DNA of 7,383 bases from an uncultured Bacilli bacterium (lineage in GTDB: Bacteria; Bacillota_I; Bacilli_A; RF39; UBA660): contig CAJTSN010000062.1 in NCBI GenBank assembly GCA_910578745.1, forward strand, positions 1-7,383, read 5' to 3'. Shown here piece after piece: positions 1 to 4,694 of this stretch; position 1 is the first letter of the stretch; every line of letters begins with the position of its first letter. The translations under genes and the position numbers were made by a program. The notes below the pieces were generated by a model. That model was not told where the DNA came from and ran no database searches. It worked only from the letters and a program-made list of their open reading frames with translations.

Positions 1-117
1 CAGTATATTCAAATTGAACATACCACTTTGTCAACAGTCTGGAATGGTTCAAAGAAACCATCTTTTTCTTGTTTAGAAACTGTATATAGGAATATTGGTT
101 CTATTTTTGATACATAG
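1..117 (+). CDS. C-terminal fragment of an XRE-type helix-turn-helix protein
   Basis: An open frame enters from the left edge and ends at TAG 115-117, giving 38 residues. The stretch IEHTTLSTVWNG, then a KKPS motif and LETVYRNIG, follows the pattern of the recognition helix and following helix of XRE/Cro-like DNA-binding domains (x-T-L-S-x-I-x-N-G-x-x-x-P-S-x-x-x-L-E-x-x-x-x-x-x-G). The protein would stop soon after the HTH domain, so it would be a small single-domain regulator or a degraded remnant. The start and the rest of the domain lie outside the window. The assignment rests on a short stretch and is tentative. Its target is unknown; a link to the operon starting at 226 is possible but not shown. 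Confidence 0.45.
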   Translation, partial: QYIQIEHTTLSTVWNGSKKPSFSCLETVYRNIGSIFDT

Positions 118-166
118 TCGATGAGAAAAGAGCCTACATTACTATAAAAAGGAAGAAAATTTACCT

Positions 167-194
167 TTGGATTCTATTAAAATTAGTGTATAAT
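167..194 (+). promoter_or_regulatory. Probable sigma-A promoter of the cysteine desulfurase operon
   Basis: A perfect -10 hexamer TATAAT lies at 189-194. The best -35 is weak: TTGGAT at 167-172 with a 16-base spacer. Transcription would begin near 201, leaving a leader of about 25 nt before the ATG at 226, which is preceded by the ribosome binding site AAGGTGA at 215-221. The strong -10 supports a promoter; the -35 is uncertain. Confidence 0.55.
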
Positions 195-225
195 ATACAT
201 GGATTAAAAGTAACAAGGTGAGAAT

Positions 226-1353
226 ATGGTTTATTTGGATTATAGTGCAACAACTCCTACAAATAAAGAGGTCTTAGATACTTTTGTAAGGGTATCTAAC
301 GATTTTATAGGAAACACAAATTCGTTACATCAATTAGGGGTAAAGGCAAAAGAATTAGAAATGCTGTCGACAAAACAAATTGCTTCTTTGTTGCATGTAA
401 AAGAAAAGGAGATTATTTATACCTCGGGTGCTAGTGAATCAAATAATTTCGCACTTAAGGGGATTTGTTTAAAATATAAAAATAGAGGGAAGAAAATTTT
501 AACGACCTCTTTAGAGCATTCGAGCATTTACGGACCTATTTCTTATTTGCAAAAACTAGGATTTGTTGTGGATTTTTTAGAAACAGATACAAATGGAGTT
601 GTTAAATTATCCTCTTTAGAAGAAAAAACAACAGAAGATACCATCTTAGTATCTATTACAGCAGTCAATAGTGAAACAGGTGTTTTAGAACCAATTGAAG
701 AAGTAGGAATGTTTTTAAAAAAATATCCAAAATGTTTTTTTCATGTAGATGCTACACAAAGTATTGGAAAAGTGAATTTATCTTTTGAAAATGTGGACTT
801 AATTTCGTTTTCGGCTCATAAAATATATGGAATAAAGGGGATTGGCTGTTTAATCAAAAAAGAGAATGTAGAATTAGAACCTCTTATTCATGGTGGAAAA
901 AGTACAACAAAATATAGAAGTGGAACACCAGCGCACCCATTAATTGCATCATGTGCAAAGGCCCTTCGTCTGGCAATTATGGATTTAGAAAAGAATTATA
1001 AATATGTAAGTGATTTGAATAAAATAATTAGAGAGAATTTAGAAACGTATGAAGATGTATTTATCAATAGTACCAATTCTTCCATTCCCCACATTTTAAA
1101 TATCAGTGTTCTATTTATGAAGTCAGAAACACTTTTACACGCTTTGGAAGAAAAAGAAATCTTTGTATCTACACAAAGTGCATGTGCAACAGGCGAAATG
1201 AGTAAGGCTGTTTATGCGATTACAAAGGATGAAGAAAGGGCGAAACATAGTGTACGTATTAGTTTGTCGGCTCAAACAACAAAAGAGGAAGTGAATTATT
1301 TTTTAAATTGCTTTAAAGAAATTTATACAAAATATAAAAATTTAAAGAGGTGA
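226..1353 (+). CDS. Cysteine desulfurase, IscS/NifS type (class V aminotransferase fold)
   Basis: A PLP-dependent enzyme of 375 residues that takes sulfur from L-cysteine as an enzyme-bound persulfide, releasing alanine, for Fe-S clusters or tRNA thiolation. Visible motifs are SGASESNN at 67-74, EHSS with PLP-stacking H98, NSETG with N148, HVDATQS with D175 and Q178, SAHK with the Schiff-base lysine K199, RSGTP at 231-235, and the catalytic-loop cysteine C320 in STQSACATG. Length is normal for the family. The usual GGGQE-type stretch before RSGT is replaced by HGGKSTTKY, so this is a diverged member. AAGGTGA lies 5' of the start at 226. The stop overlaps the ribosome binding site of the thioredoxin gene, which begins 3 bases later, so translational coupling is likely. 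No IscU, SufU, ThiI or MnmA partner is in the window, so the sulfur acceptor is unknown. The family call is firm; the subgroup is not. Confidence 0.95.
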   Translation: MVYLDYSATTPTNKEVLDTFVRVSNDFIGNTNSLHQLGVKAKELEMLSTKQIASLLHVKEKEIIYTSGASESNNFALKGICLKYKNRGKKILTTSLEHSSIYGPISYLQKLGFVVDFLETDTNGVVKLSSLEEKTTEDTILVSITAVNSETGVLEPIEEVGMFLKKYPKCFFHVDATQSIGKVNLSFENVDLISFSAHKIYGIKGIGCLIKKENVELEPLIHGGKSTTKYRSGTPAHPLIASCAKALRLAIMDLEKNYKYVSDLNKIIRENLETYEDVFINSTNSSIPHILNISVLFMKSETLLHALEEKEIFVSTQSACATGEMSKAVYAITKDEERAKHSVRISLSAQTTKEEVNYFLNCFKEIYTKYKNLKR

Positions 1354-1356
1354 TCT

Positions 1357-1617
1357 ATGCATATCATACGCATTTCAGCCGTATGGTGTAGTAGTTGTAT
1401 TGTAACTTATCAGGATTTTTTAAATTTAAAACGGGACTATCCAATGTTTACTTATGAAGAGTTAGACTATGATAATGATCATATACAGAAATATAAGGTA
1501 GGTCGTGTTCTTCCCATCCTTCTTTTTTTTAAAGGAAAAAAGGAAGTTTATCGTTTAGAAGGCGAATATAGAAAAAAAGAATTGGAGGCTATTATACATG
1601 AAAAAATGGGTATGTAG
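1357..1617 (+). CDS. Small thioredoxin-like protein, WCSSC active site, cytoplasmic
   Basis: An 86-residue thioredoxin-fold protein with the redox motif WCSSC at 10-14 (C11, C14) and the cis-proline loop GRVLP with P53, then two strands (ILLFFKG, EVYRLEG) and a C-terminal helix. It is shorter than the usual ~105 residues because the first strand and helix of classical thioredoxins are missing: the chain opens directly on the strand leading to the CxxC. There is no signal peptide, so it should act in the cytoplasm. The ribosome binding site AAAGAGGTGA (1344-1353) includes the stop of the desulfurase gene. The 3' end overlaps the next gene by 20 bases in another frame, so all three genes are probably co-translated. 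Inferred role: electron donor to the membrane CcdA-like domain encoded next, and/or reductant of the desulfurase persulfide. WCSSC in place of WCGPC implies altered redox potential or partner choice. Confidence 0.85.
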   Translation: MHIIRISAVWCSSCIVTYQDFLNLKRDYPMFTYEELDYDNDHIQKYKVGRVLPILLFFKGKKEVYRLEGEYRKKELEAIIHEKMGM

Positions 1618-2794
1618 TTTACTTCTTTTTTTTCTTTTTATAAGTAATGTGGAAGCAAAACAAAGATTATACGTTTTTCATCGTCATGATTGCCCTCATT
1701 GTAAGGCAGAGATTTCTTATCTGGAATCTATGAAAGACACATATAAAAATGTAGAATTTATCTATTATGAAGTTCTTCAAAATCCAGCAAATTTAAAGCA
1801 TTTAGAACATGTAAAAAAAACTTTAAAAGATGAAAATAATTATGTTCCTTATACTGTAATTGGAAAATATTCTTTTGTTGGCTTTAATGAAAATACAAAA
1901 TTGTCGATTCAAAAGCACTTAGATTATTGCATTCAAAATAACTGTGAGGATGTTGTTGCAAAAGTTATCCAAGAAAAAAGACCAATTTCTTTAGAAGAAT
2001 TTATAAACCTTCCTAAAGAAGAATCAATTCAACCTTCACATGAATTTGTACTTCCTCTACTTGGAAAAGTAAATGCAAAAGAATTATCCCTTCCTATTTT
2101 ATCGATTGTAATTGGATTTTTAGATGGATTTAATCCTTGTGCTATGTGGGTTCTTTTGTTTTTAATTAGCATGTTACTTGGAATGAAAAACAAAAAGAGA
2201 ATGTGGTTACTTGGAATTACGTTTCTTCTTACAAGTGCAATGATTTATACTTTCTTTTTAGTGTCATGGTTAAAGGTAAGTCTTTCTTTTAAAAATATTC
2301 TTTTTCTTCGTTTTATTATAGCTTTAATTGCTTTAGGTACAGGGTATTTTCATTTGAAAAGTTATAGAAAGATGCGCCATATTCCAGTAGGATGTATAGC
2401 CTCAGATACGAAAAAAAGAAATAAAATTATGGAAAGTATCCGAAAGACCACCAAAGAAAAGAATCTTTTTTTAAGCATGATTGGTGTTATAGCCCTTGCC
2501 ATTTCTGTGAATTTTATGGAACTTACCTGTTCTGCTGGACTACCACTTGTATATACTCAAATTTTATCTTTAAACGAGTTATCGACTCTTTCCTATTTAT
2601 TTAATTTATTTCTTTATATTTTCTTTTATTTAATAGATGATCTTGTTCTTTTTAGTATCGCTATGTTTACTTTAAAAGTAACAGGAATTACAAATAAATA
2701 TAACAAATATTCTCATTTACTTGGTGGTATTTTGTTGTTAAGTATAGGTATTCTTTTACTTTTAAAACCAGAACTTTTACTTTTCGCTATTTGA
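1598..2794 (+). CDS. Secreted thioredoxin domain fused to a CcdA/DsbD-type membrane electron carrier
   Basis: A 398-residue protein in three parts. Residues 1-20 form a signal sequence or anchor (KK, a long hydrophobic core, VEA). Residues ~22-115 form a thioredoxin/glutaredoxin-like domain with CPHC (C32, C35) and cis-proline P84 in NYVPYT; a second pair, C111 and C116, follows. Residues ~163-396 hold about six membrane helices (near 165-195, 202-224, 233-253, 291-318, 333-357, 372-395). The membrane part carries NPC (C181) in the first helix and C311 in ELTCSAG in the fourth, matching the paired transmembrane cysteines of CcdA and DsbD-beta. In that family electrons pass from cytoplasmic thioredoxin through the membrane cysteines to an extracytoplasmic thiol domain; here the partners are encoded together. 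The start is supported by GGAGG at 1584-1588, inside the preceding gene. Its surface substrate is unknown. CPHC is the DsbA motif, so a role in oxidation or isomerisation cannot be excluded. Confidence 0.88.
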   Translation: MKKWVCSLLLFFLFISNVEAKQRLYVFHRHDCPHCKAEISYLESMKDTYKNVEFIYYEVLQNPANLKHLEHVKKTLKDENNYVPYTVIGKYSFVGFNENTKLSIQKHLDYCIQNNCEDVVAKVIQEKRPISLEEFINLPKEESIQPSHEFVLPLLGKVNAKELSLPILSIVIGFLDGFNPCAMWVLLFLISMLLGMKNKKRMWLLGITFLLTSAMIYTFFLVSWLKVSLSFKNILFLRFIIALIALGTGYFHLKSYRKMRHIPVGCIASDTKKRNKIMESIRKTTKEKNLFLSMIGVIALAISVNFMELTCSAGLPLVYTQILSLNELSTLSYLFNLFLYIFFYLIDDLVLFSIAMFTLKVTGITNKYNKYSHLLGGILLLSIGILLLLKPELLLFAI

Positions 2795-2863
2795 AATTTT
2801 TTAACCTACAATTTTGTAAAATATGAATGAAATTTTATAAAAATGACTGATTCTTGAAAAAAG

Positions 2864-2894
2864 AAACATGGTAATCTATAAATCATGTTTTTTT
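2864..2894 (+). terminator. Intrinsic terminator after the desulfurase-thioredoxin-CcdA operon
   Basis: The arms AAACATGGT (2864-2872) and ATCATGTTT (2882-2890) pair over nine positions, one of them G-U, around a 9-base loop, and run directly into a T tract ending at 2894. An A-rich stretch precedes the stem. It lies about 70 bases after the CcdA-like stop, where the operon should end, and just before the next promoter. Confidence 0.75.
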
Positions 2895-2914
2895 CTACTA
2901 TTTTTATTGAAATA

Positions 2915-2943
2915 TTGACACGAACAAAAGTATGTTTTATAAT
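2915..2943 (+). promoter_or_regulatory. Perfect-consensus sigma-A promoter
   Basis: TTGACA at 2915-2920 and TATAAT at 2938-2943 are separated by exactly 17 bases. Both hexamers and the spacer match the consensus, predicting strong constitutive transcription starting near 2950, about 125 bases before the next coding start. It follows a terminator and drives the SLOG-like and Nudix genes. Confidence 0.85.
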
Positions 2944-3073
2944 AAATTTACATGCGTAGATAATTTAAGAGGAAAAGATATCTCATGAAGATTTTATTTA
3001 TAAAGCGCTTTTGTATCTTAAAAATAGAAATCTAGATGGATATATGAAATATGCAGTAAGAGAGGAAGATAAA
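2944..3073 (+). other. 5' leader of the SLOG-Nudix operon, with an open frame lacking a good start
   Basis: The main gene's frame is open upstream from 2969 and reads like protein (for example SHEDFIYKALLYLKNR), but it has no ATG or GTG with a ribosome binding site until 3074. A TTG at 3011 and an ATG at 3044 are in frame but poorly placed. In another frame, ATG 2985 to TAG 3035 could encode a 16-residue hydrophobic/basic peptide, with AAGAGG about 12 bases upstream. AAAGCGCTTT at 3002-3011 is a perfect 10-base palindrome. The stretch may be the remnant of a lost upstream gene, or a leader. No function can be assigned. Confidence 0.3.
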
Positions 3074-3802
3074 ATGAAGATAATAACCGTATGTGGGAGC
3101 TTAAGATTTGAAAAAGAAATGATGGAGATAGCTGAAAAAATGGAATTACTAGGAAATTGTGTTATCACTCCTATTTATCCTACAAACTCTGACAAGGATG
3201 CTTACACGAAAGAACAGGTGGAGGTTCTTGATCAAATGCATAAAGAAAAAATCAAAATTGCTGACACTATAATCGTCATAAATGTAAATCATTATATAGG
3301 AAATAGTACAAGAAGCGAGATTGAATTTGCGCAAACTTTAAATAAAGAAATCATTTATTATACAGATATTGTAAATTCTATGAAGCATTCATTCGAAAAT
3401 AAGAGAAAAGTAGTTATTGCAGGGAGTGCTTCACTTCAAAAAGAAGTAAATCATTGGTCAAAGTATTTTGAAGATAAAAATTACGAAATTTTGGATTATC
3501 CAAAAGAAATTGATGAATCAAAATTTATGGAGTTGTATCCCAATGTACATACTGAATTTCTTGAAAATATCACTAAAACCGATATGGTATTTGTAATGAA
3601 TGAAGATAAAAATGGTGTAGTTGGGTATATTGGATATGAAGCGTATGCTGAATTACTTTTTGGACTTGCACAAAAACTGATTTATAATAAAGAGATTGAA
3701 CTCGTTGTTTTAAAAATGCCGAGTAGGAATGTAGGGTGTTATGAAGAAATTTCTTTATGGTTAAAACTTGGATGGATAAGGCTATATGAGGAGGAGAAAT
3801 AA
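3074..3802 (+). CDS. Protein with two tandem nucleoside 2-deoxyribosyltransferase-like (SLOG-type) domains
   Basis: A 242-residue soluble protein made of two Rossmann-like halves. The first (1-97) opens with ITVCGSLRF, followed by LDQMHKEKI, ADTIIVINV and IGNSTRSEIEFA, where E82 is in the position of the family's key acidic residue; this is the pattern of DUF4406/nucleoside 2-deoxyribosyltransferase-like proteins. The second (~111-240) opens with KVVIAGSASLQKE, then TDMVFVMNE and GYIGYEAYAE (E189), a diverged copy of the same fold. Such domains bind nucleotides or nucleosides and may cleave or transfer at the N-glycosidic bond; the substrate here is unknown. I chose ATG 3074 because AGAGAGGAAG lies at the right distance and the Rossmann strand starts immediately. 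The in-frame TTG at 3011 would add 21 residues without a ribosome binding site. The stop overlaps by one base the original ATG of the Nudix gene, suggesting linked roles in nucleotide metabolism or clean-up. Confidence 0.8.
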   Translation: MKIITVCGSLRFEKEMMEIAEKMELLGNCVITPIYPTNSDKDAYTKEQVEVLDQMHKEKIKIADTIIVINVNHYIGNSTRSEIEFAQTLNKEIIYYTDIVNSMKHSFENKRKVVIAGSASLQKEVNHWSKYFEDKNYEILDYPKEIDESKFMELYPNVHTEFLENITKTDMVFVMNEDKNGVVGYIGYEAYAELLFGLAQKLIYNKEIELVVLKMPSRNVGCYEEISLWLKLGWIRLYEEEK

Positions 3803-3870
3803 TGAATTTAAAAGAATAAATAGAGTGTTATATCTCTTTTGACGAAACAGAGGAAAAGATAAAAGAATAT
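3802..3870 (+). pseudogene. Disrupted 5' end of the Nudix gene (in-frame TAA at codon 6)
   Basis: ATG 3802 overlaps the preceding stop as TAATG and has an excellent ribosome binding site, AGGAGGAG at 3789-3796, so it is the ancestral start. The frame reads Met-Asn-Leu-Lys-Glu, then TAA at 3817-3819, then 17 codons (IECYISFDETEEKIKEY) continuing in frame into the ATG at 3871. These codons resemble the usual N-terminal region of this Nudix subfamily. One base change (for example TTA, CAA, GAA or AAA to TAA) explains the stop; a sequencing error is possible. Confidence 0.7.
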
Positions 3871-4329
3871 ATGTTAAAATGGATGAATACTTTTGATGAT
3901 ATTTTAACTAGAGAAAATGAATTTGGACATTTTGCTTCTTCTGCATTTGTAGTAAATAAAGATAGGACGAAAATGCTGGTTGTGTATCACAACATATATG
4001 AAGCTTGGATTTTTCCGGGAGGACACGCCGATGGCGAAGAAAATCTATTATCTGTTGCGGTTCGGGAAGTTGAAGAAGAAACGGGTTTAAAAACAAAAAT
4101 ATTAGATAATCAAATTTATGCAATATCTGCATCTCCAATTGTGGGTCACATAAAACGAGGAAAATATGTACCTGCGCATACTCATTTAGATGTTGTATAC
4201 TTATTAGAAGCGGATGATAAACAACCCTTAGCATTTAGAGAAGAAAGCAAAGTCGTTCGATGGATAACTTTAGAAGAAGCTATAAAAGACACTATTGTTG
4301 ATTTTATAAGACCCGTTCATAAAAGATGA
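3871..4329 (+). CDS. Nudix hydrolase, N-terminally shortened by a premature stop
   Basis: A 152-residue product if translation starts at ATG 3871. A perfect Nudix box (G-x5-E-x7-R-E-V-x-E-E-x-G-L) runs from G51 to L73 within GGHADGEE...REVEEETGL. It supplies the Mg2+-binding glutamates that hydrolyse a nucleoside diphosphate linked to another moiety. Flanking features are SSAFVVNKDRTK, YHNIYEAWIFPGGH and WITLEEA near residue 131. The substrate cannot be read from sequence. The intact frame from 3802 would give 175 codons. The TAA at codon 6 leaves re-initiation at 3871 as the way to make protein; GAGGAAAAG at about 3850-3858 is a weak, distant ribosome binding site. The catalytic core is unharmed, so a shortened enzyme could work at reduced level. 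Genetic context with the SLOG-like gene points to nucleotide processing. The family call is firm; expression is doubtful. Confidence 0.85.
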   Translation: MLKWMNTFDDILTRENEFGHFASSAFVVNKDRTKMLVVYHNIYEAWIFPGGHADGEENLLSVAVREVEEETGLKTKILDNQIYAISASPIVGHIKRGKYVPAHTHLDVVYLLEADDKQPLAFREESKVVRWITLEEAIKDTIVDFIRPVHKR

Positions 4330-4379
4330 ATAGAAAAATTAAATTCTAAAGCTTTCTAATGTGAATCTTTTTATTCGAT

Positions 4380-4408
4380 TTGACAGATATACATAAATGT
4401 GTTAACAT
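4380..4408 (+). promoter_or_regulatory. Extended -10 promoter driving the attenuator leader
   Basis: TTGACA at 4380-4385, a 17-base spacer, then TGT followed by TAACAT at 4403-4408. The perfect -35 and extended -10 TG compensate for a 4/6 hexamer. Start is expected near 4413-4416. The first gene begins 280 bases later, leaving a long regulatory leader. Confidence 0.75.
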
Positions 4409-4459
4409 TAGGGCACTAGGTGAGACTAGGGATATATGAAAAGAAAGGATGTTATTTAT

Positions 4460-4522
4460 ATGAGAATAATGAAAATGAGTACGATGTGGCGTCATATAGG
4501 TAACACTTATACAGATCGATAG
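4460..4522 (+). CDS. 20-residue Met-rich leader peptide of a transcription attenuator
   Basis: ATG 4460 to TAG 4520-4522 encodes a short peptide that begins MRIMKMSTMW and continues RHIGNTYTDR. AAAGGATG at 4444-4451 is a well-placed ribosome binding site. Four of the first nine codons are ATG; Trp is codon 10; Arg codons are 2, 11 and 20. The frame is open back to ATG 4436 (28 residues), but that start has only a poor ribosome binding site. Codons 15-18 form the first arm of the downstream RNA hairpin series, which strongly suggests that translation of this peptide is the signal sensed. It has no predicted function of its own. A search of the peptide against leader peptides of antibiotic-resistance and biosynthetic genes would help name it. 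Confidence 0.7.
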   Translation: MRIMKMSTMWRHIGNTYTDR

Positions 4523-4606
4523 AAGATTCGATTATGGGTATAAGTGGTTTTTACATTGCTTATACCTGTATGAAAAAAGAATAAAATATAGAAGAGGAAT
4601 ACAGGT
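4504..4606 (+). promoter_or_regulatory. Competing RNA hairpins (segments 1:2, 2:3, 3:4), anti-terminator region
   Basis: Segment 1 is CACTTATAC (4504-4512), segment 2 GGTATAAGTG (4537-4546), segment 3 CTTATACCTGTAT (4559-4571), and segment 4 ATACAGGT (4599-4606). Exact pairings are 1:2 over 9 bp, with inner ATCGA/TCGAT at 4515-4519 and 4528-4532; 2:3 over 8 bp (4537-4544 with 4559-4566); and 3:4 over 8 bp (4564-4571 with 4599-4606). Each segment can use only one partner. Segment 4 also forms the 5' arm of the terminator. A ribosome at the leader stop would cover segment 1, allowing 2:3, which frees segment 4 for termination. A ribosome stalled early leaves 1:2 and 3:4, which blocks the terminator. 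The pairings are seen directly; the mechanism is inferred. Confidence 0.75.
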
Positions 4607-4632
4607 TAAAATGAGATTTGTATTCCTTTTTT
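4592..4632 (+). terminator. Regulated intrinsic terminator in the leader of the M20-GNAT operon
   Basis: AGGAATACA (4595-4603) pairs perfectly with TGTATTCCT (4619-4627) around a 15-base loop. AAG/TTT extends the stem outward with one G-U, and T's run to 4632. It lies between the leader peptide and the first structural gene, not at an operon end, so it only makes sense as a conditional stop. Its 5' arm overlaps the anti-terminator segment 4599-4606. Confidence 0.8.
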
Positions 4633-4694
4633 GTATGCAAATGAATATAGGATAAGTCGTGTAATAAAAAATTAGATAAGGAAAGGAAGAATGT

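Noticed and set aside
1523..1633. Two runs of eight T (1523-1530 and 1626-1633) as phase-variable tracts
   Set aside because: Such runs are common in DNA this AT-rich, and both frames are intact.
3011..3073. TTG start for the SLOG-like gene, adding 21 residues
   Set aside because: There is no ribosome binding site at TTG 3011, whereas ATG 3074 has a good one and leads straight into the first Rossmann strand.
3149..3334. Minus-strand open frame of 61 codons
   Set aside because: It lies entirely inside the well-supported SLOG-like gene and the peptide shows no recognisable family motif.
3908..4234. Minus-strand open frame of 108 codons
   Set aside because: It is antisense to the Nudix box; composition is typical of a shadow frame in AT-rich DNA.
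226..4329. TGA recoded as Trp, as in Mycoplasma
   Set aside because: TGA ends the desulfurase, CcdA-like and Nudix genes at natural family lengths, and Trp is TGG throughout.
4328..4376. Possible terminator after the Nudix gene (GAATAGAAA with TTTTTATTC)
   Set aside because: The loop is 31 bases, the stem is weak and no T tract follows the second arm.
4436..4459. Longer 28-residue form of the leader peptide from ATG 4436
   Set aside because: Only a weak GGG precedes it; AAAGGATG is well spaced for ATG 4460.
4411..4694. T-box or known metabolite riboswitch
   Set aside because: No T-box consensus or recognisable aptamer core was seen; the translated leader and serial hairpins fit ribosome-mediated attenuation better.
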